Assembly: GCA_038530575.1 (NCBI GenBank)
Contig: JBCBCP010000067.1
Location: 1-15,598 of the forward strand
Direction: 5' to 3'
Length of the DNA stretch: 15,598 nt
From: JBCBCP01 sp038530575
GTDB lineage: Bacteria > Pseudomonadota > Alphaproteobacteria > Rhodobacterales > Rhodobacteraceae
In this document: piece by piece, positions 1 through 5,996 of the stretch
How positions within the stretch are numbered: position 1 is the first letter of the stretch
How the letters are laid out: each line of letters begins with the position of its first letter
Made by a program: the position numbers and the translations under genes
The notes under the pieces: generated by a model
The model's input: only the letters and a program-made list of their open reading frames with translations
Told to the model about the DNA's origin: nothing
The model's database searches: none

Positions 1-191
1 GTTGCATCGGCAAGGCCCGGGTCCGTCATGATCGTCGCCGGGTTCGAGTTGACGAGGATGATCCGGTAACCTTCCTCGCGCAGGGCCTTGCAGGCCTGAG
101 CGCCTGAGTAGTCGAACTCGCAGGCTTGTCCGATGACGATGGGGCCCGCGCCAATGATCATGATCGACGTGATGTCGGTGCGTTTTGGCAT
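1..191 (-). CDS. carB: Carbamoyl-phosphate synthase large chain, N-terminal fragment
   Basis: This is the first 63 codons of CarB; the rest lies beyond the left edge. CarB combines ammonia (from glutamine via CarA), bicarbonate and two ATP into carbamoyl phosphate for arginine and pyrimidine synthesis in the cytoplasm. The visible part begins MPKRTDITSIMIIGAGPIVI and continues through the GQACEFDYSGAQACKALREE block and the VNSNPATIMTDP block. These are nearly invariant in CarB and form the pre-ATP-grasp region of the first synthetase half. The ATG at 191-189 is the family's usual start. A GC-rich leader with a gagg-type Shine-Dalgarno precedes it. A possible promoter lies about 40 bases upstream. 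No frame disruption is visible. Identification is firm from sequence similarity; only completeness is unknown. Confidence 0.95.
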   Translation of the reverse strand, partial: MPKRTDITSIMIIGAGPIVIGQACEFDYSGAQACKALREEGYRIILVNSNPATIMTDPGLADA

Positions 192-496
192 CCCTCGGCC
201 CCCCGGCTGTCTCGCAAATTGTCCTGCGTTATAGGCACTCCGGCTTGGACCGCAACCTCATTCCGCGTCTGCTGCCGCAGGTTGCGTTTCAGAGGTGAAA
301 GCGCCGCGCGGATATGCGTCTGGGGCGGTGTTTTGGGCTGCAGATCAACATGATGAAGAACGGGCGGCAAAGCGGATGACATGCTAGCCACCTGGCCCAG
401 GTATTTTTTGCATTGCGCGGCGGAACCTATCCGGGTGCGGGGGCGTTGGTCGCCGTGCGCATTGGTGAAGACCTAAAGTTTCCAAGGAAGACAACC
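192..496. other. Intergenic region between divergent carB and HAD-like gene
   Basis: This 305-base gap holds the probable carB promoter (228-255) and must also hold the promoter of the plus-strand HAD-like gene, which I cannot place confidently. Short open frames exist here: minus 391 to 158, and a TTG-initiated upstream extension of the HAD frame from 413. Neither has a convincing ribosome-binding site or recognisable protein sequence. The minus-strand frame also runs into carB in another frame. I see no tRNA, strong hairpin or repeat. Confidence 0.5.
228..255 (-). promoter_or_regulatory. Putative sigma-70 promoter of carB
   Basis: Read on the minus strand, TTGCGG (255-250) and TATAAC (233-228) are separated by 16 bases. 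The -10 lies 36 bases upstream of the carB ATG, giving a short leader of about 30 bases. The -10 matches the consensus well and the -35 moderately. This is inferred from sequence only. Confidence 0.4.
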
Positions 497-1174
497 ATGA
501 CCTATTCCGCACTTTTACTCGGCTCCATCGGTGTGCTCGTTGATACCTCCGACATGCAGCGCCGCGCGTTCAATACCGCGTTCGAAATCACGGGCACAGA
601 TTGGCATTGGGATAGCGACACATATGCCCGGCTGCTCGAAATCCCCGGCGGCAAGGCGCGTTTGGCGGCCTATGCGGAGCAGCAGGGCCACGAGGTTGAC
701 GTGACCGCGATTTACGAGGCCAAGGTCGAGGTGTTCGAGATCGGGCTGCAGTCAGAGGGGCTGCGCTTGCGCCCCGGGATCGCTGATCTGATCGTCGAGG
801 CCCGCATGCAGGGTATCAAGCTGGGTTTTGTGACATCGACCGACAAAAGGCAGGTGGCAGGCGTGCTGGAGGCGCTGCGCGATGAGGTGAAGCCGTCGGT
901 CTTTGACTTTATCGGCCATTGCGGTCTGGTGCCCCGCACCAAGCCCGCACCAGACATCTACAACGAGGCGCTGCGTGCGCTGGACGTCGACGCGGGCAAG
1001 GCGCTGGCCATCGAAGACACACCTGAAAGCGCCGCTGCCGCGATCGCGGCGGGGATCGAGACTTGGGCCTATCCGTCGGTCGCTGCAGGGCGCGATTTTG
1101 GCGCTGTGCTGGGCGAAGGGCGCCCTGAGCTTGACCTGCTGCGCAGCCCCGTGCTTCAGGCCGCCGCCGGGTAG
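497..1174 (+). CDS. HAD-superfamily (CbbY-like) protein lacking the motif I aspartates
   Basis: This 225-residue protein has the layout of a subfamily IA HAD phosphatase with an alpha-helical C1 cap, like CbbY or phosphoglycolate phosphatase. Motif II is seen as FVTSTD (111-116), motif III as K149 in PRTKPAPDIYNEAL, and motif IV as E173-D174 in LAIEDTPESA. Motif I, normally DxDG, reads ALLLGSIGVLVDT, so G9 and I11 replace the nucleophile and acid/base aspartates. By family knowledge it should not form the phospho-aspartate intermediate. It may bind a sugar phosphate, act as a scaffold or regulator, or have lost function recently. The start at 497 is chosen because AAGGAAG lies 6 bases upstream and the fold begins there; the frame is open from a TTG at 413 but the extra residues look non-coding. 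It is convergent with the hydrolase gene, 21 bases apart. Confidence 0.85.
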   Translation: MTYSALLLGSIGVLVDTSDMQRRAFNTAFEITGTDWHWDSDTYARLLEIPGGKARLAAYAEQQGHEVDVTAIYEAKVEVFEIGLQSEGLRLRPGIADLIVEARMQGIKLGFVTSTDKRQVAGVLEALRDEVKPSVFDFIGHCGLVPRTKPAPDIYNEALRALDVDAGKALAIEDTPESAAAAIAAGIETWAYPSVAAGRDFGAVLGEGRPELDLLRSPVLQAAAG

Positions 1175-1195
1175 CAGAGGCATCGCCGCGCGCGC

Positions 1196-1954
1196 TTACG
1201 CATCGAGAAAGGCGCGCACGGCGGCCTCGAAGCCGCGGGGCTGGTCCGCGTGCAGCCAGTGGCCGGCGCGCGGCAGCTTGGCAAAGCGCGCCGCCGGGAA
1301 CAGCGCCTTGATCGCGGGCCTGTGTTCGGGGCGGACATAATCGCTGTCCGCGCCAGAGAGCATCAGCATCGGCCCCGGGAATGCGCCAGCGATCTCGGGA
1401 AAGGACAGGATCTTGGGCATTTCTGCCGCCAGCGCATCAAGGTTCAGCCGCCAGCGTTTGCCAGCCACGTCGAGGCTTTGGGTCAGAAAGGCTTGCAGGC
1501 CCGGCTCCACCCCTTGTGCGCCCAGCTGCGCGGCGGCGTCGGAGCGGCGGGTGACCGCGCTCAGGTCCACCGCCCGCATGGCGTCGATGAACTGCATCTG
1601 GCTGTGCCCGTAGGCCACCGGCGCGATATCCGCGACCACGAGGCGGCGTACCAGCGCGGGCCGTGTGGCCGCCAGCACCATCGCCGCCTTGCCGCCCATC
1701 GAATGGCCCACAACGTCCATCGGAGCGCCCAGCGTTTCAATTACCTCGGCCAGATCGCCCGCCATATCCTCGTACCCGTGCGCCGCGCTGTGCGGTGAGG
1801 CACCGTGGTTGCGCATGTCGACGGTGACAACACGGCCCCTGTCCGACAGGCGTTTGGCGATCACACCCCAGTTGCGGCCTGACCCGTAAAGGCCGTGCAC
1901 GATCAACACGGGCGCAGCGGGGCCGCTGCCGAAACTCTCGTGGGCAAGCATCAT
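1196..1954 (-). CDS. Alpha/beta-fold hydrolase, YbfF/ABHD11-like esterase
   Basis: This 252-residue cytoplasmic hydrolase has no signal peptide or membrane segment. The oxyanion-loop HGLYGSGRNW follows the first core strand (20-29), and VTVDMRNHGASPHS (43-56) is typical of the YbfF/ABHD11 group. The nucleophile elbow is GHSMGG with S85. The general base lies in AGHWLHAD (H232), and the acid is probably D109 in ADIAPV, which from memory is its place in YbfF-type enzymes. The family hydrolyses short to medium acyl esters and thioesters; the physiological substrate is not known and cannot be read here. Two adjacent ATG codons (1954 and 1951) give an ambiguous start, and neither has a strong Shine-Dalgarno. 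It is divergent from the small membrane-protein gene, with a 75-base GC-rich gap, and convergent with the HAD-like gene. Confidence 0.88.
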   Translation of the reverse strand: MMLAHESFGSGPAAPVLIVHGLYGSGRNWGVIAKRLSDRGRVVTVDMRNHGASPHSAAHGYEDMAGDLAEVIETLGAPMDVVGHSMGGKAAMVLAATRPALVRRLVVADIAPVAYGHSQMQFIDAMRAVDLSAVTRRSDAAAQLGAQGVEPGLQAFLTQSLDVAGKRWRLNLDALAAEMPKILSFPEIAGAFPGPMLMLSGADSDYVRPEHRPAIKALFPAARFAKLPRAGHWLHADQPRGFEAAVRAFLDA

Positions 1955-2029
1955 GTGCCCGGGCTAGCCGGAATCGGGGCCGGGGGCCAGAGGCTTGAGG
2001 CGGGCGGGCGCACGGGGTAGAGGCAGGCG

Positions 2030-2404
2030 ATGGCACGGGATGGCAGTATAGAGGCGCGCTCCGAGCGGCTGCGCAAGGCGCTGGACGCGGCGCTTGGCGT
2101 GCGGGCAAAAACGCTGGCGGCCGCGCGGCGCAAGGCTGGTCGGCGCCTGCCGCGCCGTGTGCGGGCCAGTCTCGCGCAGATTATCGAGGCTGAGGCGCGC
2201 GCGGCAAACCCCAAGCTGCAAGTCACGCTGGATCACACCGCGCTGGACCGCGCCGAAGAAGATGCGCTGAGCTGGCTGGCAAGTGTTGACCGGGCCGACG
2301 CCCGCCGCGGCGCTTGGCTTTCCCTTGCGGGCAGCATCATCTTTAACCTGCTGATCGTGACCGCGCTTTTCATCGGCTGGATGGTCTGGGCCGACAAGAT
2401 TTAG
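2030..2404 (+). CDS. Small basic protein with a single C-terminal membrane segment
   Basis: I do not recognise this 124-residue protein. Residues 8-48 are a highly basic Ala/Arg/Lys-rich, probably helical stretch. Residues 49-95 are a mixed, more acidic helix-prone part. Residues 96-119 are a hydrophobic segment (LSLAGSIIFNLLIVTALFIG) followed by only a few residues ending in ADKI. This suggests a tail-anchored inner-membrane protein with its basic part in the cytoplasm, where it could touch nucleic acid or phospholipid; that role is inference. Coding status is supported by the clean membrane segment and by the strong terminator 34 bases past the stop. The ribosome-binding site (aggcagg) is modest. 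It is divergent from the hydrolase gene. Confidence 0.7.
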   Translation: MARDGSIEARSERLRKALDAALGVRAKTLAAARRKAGRRLPRRVRASLAQIIEAEARAANPKLQVTLDHTALDRAEEDALSWLASVDRADARRGAWLSLAGSIIFNLLIVTALFIGWMVWADKI

Positions 2405-2438
2405 GGCGCGGGCACCGGCACGAAAACGGGGCCACGAA

Positions 2439-2467
2439 AAAAGGCCGGGCGCTGGGCCCGGCCTTTT
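2439..2467. terminator. Bidirectional Rho-independent terminator
   Basis: The arms AAAAGGCCGGGC (2439-2450) and GCCCGGCCTTTT (2456-2467) pair perfectly over 12 bp around a 5-base loop. The T run serves the plus-strand gene ending at 2404. The A run at 2437-2442 becomes a U tract for glyA on the minus strand. It sits between the two convergent genes, exactly where shared termination is expected. Confidence 0.9.
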
Positions 2468-2480
2468 GATTTAAGGATGA

Positions 2481-2501
2481 GGTGCGCAGTGAATGCGCAC
2501 C
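2481..2501. repeat. REP-like palindrome downstream of glyA
   Basis: GGTGCGCA (2481-2488) and TGCGCACC (2494-2501) form a perfect 8-bp inverted repeat with a 5-base spacer. It lies 14 bases beyond the glyA stop and before the terminator. It may protect the glyA transcript 3' end or be a dispersed palindromic repeat. Only this single copy is in the window. Confidence 0.6.
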
Positions 2502-2515
2502 CAACGTGCGGCGCA

Positions 2516-3802
2516 TCAGAGGCCCGGGTAGAGCGGGAAGCGCGCGCAGAGGCTTGCAACCTTGCCGCGGACCTTGGTCTCGACCGCCTCGTTGCCGTCC
2601 TCGCCGTTGGCGGCCAGCCCGTCGGCCACTTCGCAGATCCAGCGCCCAATCTGGCGGAAATCCTCGGCGTCGAAACCGCGCGTGGTGCCCGCGGGGGTGC
2701 CAAGGCGGATGCCGGAGGTAATGGTCGGCTTTTCATCGTCAAACGGCACGCCGTTCTTGTTGCAGGTGATGTGCGCCCGGCCCAGCGCCTTTTCCATCGC
2801 GTTGCCCTTCACGCCCTTGGGGCGCAGGTCGACCAGCATCACGTGGGTGTCGGTGCCGCCGGTGACGATGTCGAGCCCGCCCTTGATCAGCTCATCGGCC
2901 AGCGCCTGCGCGTTCACGATGACCTGCTTCTGGTAGTCGACGAAATCGGGGCGCAGCGCCTCGCCAAAGGCGACGGCCTTGGCGGCGATCACGTGCATCA
3001 GCGGGCCGCCCTGGATGCCGGGGAAAATGGCGGAGTTGAATTTCTTCGCCAGCGCCTCGTCATCCGTCAGGATCATGCCGCCGCGCGGGCCGCGCAGGGT
3101 CTTGTGCGTGGTGGTCGTGGCCGCGTGCACATGCGGGAAGGGCGAGGGGTAGACGCCCGCTGCGATCAGGCCCGCGAAGTGCGCAACATCTGCCAGCAGC
3201 CACGCGCCAACCTTGTCGGCAATCGCGCGGAAGCGGGCAAAGTCGAGCTGGCGCGGGATCGCCGAGCCGCCCGCGATGATCATCTTGGGCTGGTGCTCTA
3301 GCGCGAGCGCTTCGAGCTGGTCGTAGTCCACATCCAGCGTGTCGCGACGCACGCCGTACTGGACCGCGTTGAACCACTTGCCCGACTGGTTCGGTGCCGC
3401 GCCGTGGGTCAGGTGGCCGCCCGCGTCGAGGCTCATGCCGAGGATGGTGTCGCCGGGCTTCAGCAGGGCCTGGAACACGCCCTGGTTGGCCTGGCTGCCG
3501 GAGTTCGGCTGCACGTTGGCAAAGCCGCACTTGAACAGCGCCTTGGCCCGCTCGATCGCGAGGTTTTCGGCCACGTCGACATGCTGGCATCCGCCATAGT
3601 AGCGGCGGCCCGGGTAACCTTCGGCGTATTTGTTGGTCAGGACCGAGCCCTGCGCCTCCATCACGGCGGCGGAGACGATGTTTTCGGATGCGATCAGCTC
3701 GATCTCGTCACGCTGGCGGCCCAGCTCGGCGTCCATCGCTTTGGCCAGTTCTGGATCGCTCTGGCTCAGGGTGGTTTTAAAGAACCCGGATTGCACGTTC
3801 AT
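2516..3802 (-). CDS. glyA: Serine hydroxymethyltransferase
   Basis: GlyA is a cytoplasmic PLP enzyme that interconverts serine plus tetrahydrofolate with glycine plus 5,10-methylene-tetrahydrofolate, the main source of one-carbon units. The 428-residue length is normal for the family. Diagnostic blocks are IELIASENIVS (34-44), the NKYAEGYPGRRYYGG block (57-71), the LADVAHFAGLIAAG block (203-216) and TTTTHKTLRGPRGG (229-242), in which K234 forms the PLP Schiff base. GIRLGTPAGTTRG marks the C-terminal domain. The start is the ATG at 3802, giving MNVQSGFFKTTLSQ, because GGGAG lies just upstream. An in-frame ATG at 3856 would add 18 unconserved residues and lies upstream of the likely promoter. 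It is a single gene, divergent from nadK, with a strong terminator behind it. Confidence 0.97.
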   Translation of the reverse strand: MNVQSGFFKTTLSQSDPELAKAMDAELGRQRDEIELIASENIVSAAVMEAQGSVLTNKYAEGYPGRRYYGGCQHVDVAENLAIERAKALFKCGFANVQPNSGSQANQGVFQALLKPGDTILGMSLDAGGHLTHGAAPNQSGKWFNAVQYGVRRDTLDVDYDQLEALALEHQPKMIIAGGSAIPRQLDFARFRAIADKVGAWLLADVAHFAGLIAAGVYPSPFPHVHAATTTTHKTLRGPRGGMILTDDEALAKKFNSAIFPGIQGGPLMHVIAAKAVAFGEALRPDFVDYQKQVIVNAQALADELIKGGLDIVTGGTDTHVMLVDLRPKGVKGNAMEKALGRAHITCNKNGVPFDDEKPTITSGIRLGTPAGTTRGFDAEDFRQIGRWICEVADGLAANGEDGNEAVETKVRGKVASLCARFPLYPGL

Positions 3803-3833
3803 GGCGGTCTCCCTTCGAGTCGCGGTTTGAAGT

Positions 3834-3849
3834 GTTTCGTATCGGAAAC
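3834..3849. promoter_or_regulatory. Possible operator over the glyA -10
   Basis: GTTTC (3834-3838) and GAAAC (3845-3849) form a 5-bp inverted repeat spaced by 6 bases. It overlaps the putative glyA -10 and the downstream part of the spacer, a usual place for a repressor site. The word GTTTCNWATCG that begins here recurs twice near nadK. The regulator is unknown and I cannot match it to a family. Confidence 0.35.
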
Positions 3850-3863
3850 GCGGCACGTGTCAA
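3836..3863 (-). promoter_or_regulatory. Putative glyA promoter
   Basis: A perfect TTGACA (-35, minus strand 3863-3858) is followed after 16 bases by TACGAA (3841-3836), a poor -10. Transcription would start near 3829, leaving about 27 leader bases before the glyA ATG at 3802. A strong -35 with a weak -10, overlapped by a palindrome, would fit a regulated promoter. Confidence 0.5.
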
Positions 3864-3925
3864 AGCGGATAAAGCGACGTTGGCGCAGTCATTCGCGGCA
3901 GCGCTGGCGTGCATGGGGGATATGT

Positions 3926-3960
3926 GTTTCTAATCGCGGCAAGTTCTGACGATAGGAAAC
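3926..3960 (+). promoter_or_regulatory. Possible nadK leader hairpin covering the ribosome-binding site
   Basis: Bases 3926-3936 can pair with 3950-3960 in RNA: an 11-position stem with one A-A mismatch and one G-U pair around a 13-base loop. The 3' arm contains AGGAAA (3954-3959), the likely Shine-Dalgarno of nadK, whose ATG is at 3968. If transcribed, the stem would hide the ribosome-binding site. Alternatively the arms may be a DNA operator with two half-sites like the one at glyA. Confidence 0.35.
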
Positions 3961-3967
3961 GTCTGCC

Positions 3968-4729
3968 ATGCCTCAGAAGATCGCGTTCGTGGCGTCCCCG
4001 GCGCCGGTGGCGCAAACCGCGCGGGCGACGCTGATCGGGCGCTATGGCGATGCGCCCGTGGAAGAGGCGGAAGTGATCGTGGCGCTGGGCGGGGACGGGT
4101 TCATGTTGCAAACCCTGCACGGGACGGAGCATTTGCCTGCGCCGGTCTATGGCATGAACCGGGGCACGGTCGGATTCCTGATGAACGAATACTCTGAAAG
4201 CCGCCTGCTGGCGCGGCTGGAGGCGGCGCAGGAGGAGGGGCTGAACCCCCTGAAGATGGAGGCGATCACCGGTGACGGGCAGACGCACCATGCGCTGGCC
4301 ATCAACGAGGTGTCGCTGCTGCGTCAGGGACCTCAGGCGGCCCGGCTGCGCATCTTTGTCGACGGGCGGCTGCGGATGGATGCGCTGAGCGCCGATGGCG
4401 CGCTGGTCGCGACCCCTGCGGGCAGCACCGCCTATAACTATTCAGCACATGGGCCGATTGTGCCCATCGGTTCGGATGTTTTGGCCCTGACTGCGGTTGC
4501 AGCGTTTCGGCCGCGGCGCTGGCGCGGGGCGCTGCTGCCAAAAGATGCGGAGGTGCGGTTTGAGGTACTCGATGCCGAAAAGCGCCCGGTGATGGCCGAG
4601 GCCGACAGCCGCTCCGTCCGCGATGTGCGTCAGGTCACGATCCGGTCTGAGCCGAACGTCGTGCACCGGGTGCTGTTCGATCCAGGCCACGGGCTGGAAG
4701 AGCGGCTGATCTCGGAACAGTTTACCTGA
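3968..4729 (+). CDS. nadK: NAD kinase
   Basis: NadK phosphorylates NAD to NADP in the cytoplasm and sets the NADPH pool. The 253-residue protein is of the short bacterial type. It carries the hallmark GGDG loop at 41-44 (VALGGDGFMLQTL), the adenine-contacting NE pair at 113-114 (AINEVSLLR), D143-G144 in the SADGALVATPAGSTAYN block (141-157), and a C-terminal beta-rich dimerisation domain ending near EPNVVHRVLFD. The start is supported by AGGAAA 8 bases upstream and by the family-like opening MPQKIAFVAS. It is divergent from glyA, which makes folate one-carbon units whose interconversion consumes NADP(H); shared control is possible but not shown. Two hairpins follow the stop. Nothing is truncated. 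Confidence 0.95.
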   Translation: MPQKIAFVASPAPVAQTARATLIGRYGDAPVEEAEVIVALGGDGFMLQTLHGTEHLPAPVYGMNRGTVGFLMNEYSESRLLARLEAAQEEGLNPLKMEAITGDGQTHHALAINEVSLLRQGPQAARLRIFVDGRLRMDALSADGALVATPAGSTAYNYSAHGPIVPIGSDVLALTAVAAFRPRRWRGALLPKDAEVRFEVLDAEKRPVMAEADSRSVRDVRQVTIRSEPNVVHRVLFDPGHGLEERLISEQFT

Positions 4730-4733
4730 TGCT

Positions 4734-4788
4734 GGGAAACCGACGCGGTTTCCCGCGGGTTGGGTGATGTTTTCCGCGTGCGGAAAAC
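4734..4788. terminator. Two tandem hairpins between convergent nadK and cyclase genes
   Basis: Hairpin 1 pairs GGGAAACCG (4734-4742) with CGGTTTCCC (4746-4754), a 9-bp stem with a 3-base loop. Hairpin 2 pairs GTTTTCCG (4769-4776) with CGGAAAAC (4781-4788), an 8-bp stem with a 4-base loop. Neither has a good U tract. They lie between two convergent stop codons (4729 and 4797), so they may act as bidirectional transcript ends or RNase barriers. Confidence 0.6.
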
Positions 4789-4796
4789 AGGCGTGA

Positions 4797-5993
4797 TCAG
4801 TCCAGCGTGAACAACTCCTGCCGGTCCGCGACCCCGCGCAGGCGGTACTGGCCCAGCGATACCAGATCGTTCCGGCGCTCCAGCAGGGGGCGGGCAACCT
4901 TCGCGCCGATCACCACGGGTTGGTCCACCGCGCCGGTCATCGCCTCGATCCGTGCAGCCGTGTTCACGGCGGGGCCGATCACGGTGAAATCCAGCCGCGT
5001 TGCCGAGCCGATGTTGCCGTAGAACACCTCGCCCGCGTGCAGGGCCATCGTGGCTGTGGTTGTGGGCAGGTTTTCAGCCGCGCGGGCGGAGCTGACCTCG
5101 GCCATCGCGCCTTGCAGGTCCAGCAGGCAGTCCACGGCGGCCATTTCCGTGTCGGGCACGCTGTCCTTGCCAAAGATCGCCAGAATGCCGTCGCCCATGA
5201 ACTTCAGCACGTTGCCCCCGCGTGCCTCGATGGCCGGAACGACGGCGCCGAAATAGGCGTTCAGCATCTCGACAATGCCGGGGCCCAGCGCCTCTGACAT
5301 CTTGGTGAAACCGGCGAGGTCAAAATAGAGGATCACGGCCTCGGTCCCCTCGACCGAACCGCGCCCGACCGCGCCGGAAAGGACCCGCGCGCCGGCATCC
5401 GCGCCCAGATAGGTGGCCATCAGATCCTGCGCCATAGTCATGTTGGCATTGGCCTTCAGGGCAAGCGCCATAGCCGGTGCGACCTTACGCAGGGTGTCCA
5501 GGTCTGTGTCCGAAAACCCGTCCGGCGCGGTCCCGGCAAAAGAGGCCAGCAGCCCAACGCCTTGTGTCGGATCGCTCAGGTTGGAGCCGGTCCCGTCAAA
5601 GCGCAGCCGCAGCGCAAAATAGTCGCTTGCCCCTTGCGCGACGAGGTCTTCGAACATCGGAAAGCGGTAAGGTGTGTCGTCCGGCGAAAAGCGAAAGCGG
5701 ATTTCGTCATGGTCGGTTTCGACGAGATATTTGAGCGGGCTTTGATCCCAGCCAAGCTGGATGGAAGAATCGCGCACGTATTGCTCGTGCTCCATCCCTG
5801 TGGCGCGTTTCCAGCGGTAGGCGAAGGCACCGAATTCCGGGTGATAGGCCCGCATGGAAAAGTTGCAGCGCACCAGCGGCACACCCGCGTCCACCAGGCG
5901 TTCGCACAGTCCCGTCAACAGCGGGCCAAACTCGAGGCCCGCCAGTCCTTCTTTGAGCAGCCAGTCGGAGATATCCTGCGCCGCCGGTGACAT
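4797..5993 (-). CDS. Class III adenylate/guanylate cyclase
   Basis: This 398-residue protein probably makes cAMP from ATP. The C-terminal catalytic domain (about 215-395) has both metal-binding aspartates, D225 in ILYFDLAGFT and D268 in LKFMGDGILAIFG. It also has the purine-selecting pair K264 and T337 (FTVIG) and the transition-state residues N344 and R348 in VNTAARIE. This is a full active set, and K with T favours ATP over GTP. Residues 1-190 form a soluble N-terminal domain with no membrane segment. It resembles, from memory, the uncharacterised sensory domain of many rhizobial and roseobacter cyclases (DWLLKEGLAG, YHPEFGAFAYRW); its ligand is unknown. The ATG lies 3 bases after the prpE stop and lacks a clear Shine-Dalgarno, so translational coupling to prpE is likely. 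It is convergent with nadK. Confidence 0.92.
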   Translation of the reverse strand: MSPAAQDISDWLLKEGLAGLEFGPLLTGLCERLVDAGVPLVRCNFSMRAYHPEFGAFAYRWKRATGMEHEQYVRDSSIQLGWDQSPLKYLVETDHDEIRFRFSPDDTPYRFPMFEDLVAQGASDYFALRLRFDGTGSNLSDPTQGVGLLASFAGTAPDGFSDTDLDTLRKVAPAMALALKANANMTMAQDLMATYLGADAGARVLSGAVGRGSVEGTEAVILYFDLAGFTKMSEALGPGIVEMLNAYFGAVVPAIEARGGNVLKFMGDGILAIFGKDSVPDTEMAAVDCLLDLQGAMAEVSSARAAENLPTTTATMALHAGEVFYGNIGSATRLDFTVIGPAVNTAARIEAMTGAVDQPVVIGAKVARPLLERRNDLVSLGQYRLRGVADRQELFTLD

Positions 5994-5996
5994 GGG

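Noticed and set aside
158..391. 77-codon minus-strand frame between carB and the HAD-like gene
   Set aside because: It overlaps the carB start in another frame, spans the putative carB promoter, and has no recognisable sequence or ribosome-binding site.
413..496. Upstream TTG-initiated extension of the HAD-like gene
   Set aside because: The added 28 residues do not look like HAD sequence, and the ATG at 497 has an AAGGAAG site at good spacing.
2477..3301. 274-codon open frame on the plus strand within glyA
   Set aside because: Antisense to the conserved C-terminal part of glyA and starts inside the palindrome past the terminator; no ribosome-binding site or motif.
3803..3856. Longer start for glyA
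   Set aside because: The 18 added residues are not GlyA-like and the first codon would lie upstream of the probable transcription start; the ATG at 3802 has GGGAG before it.
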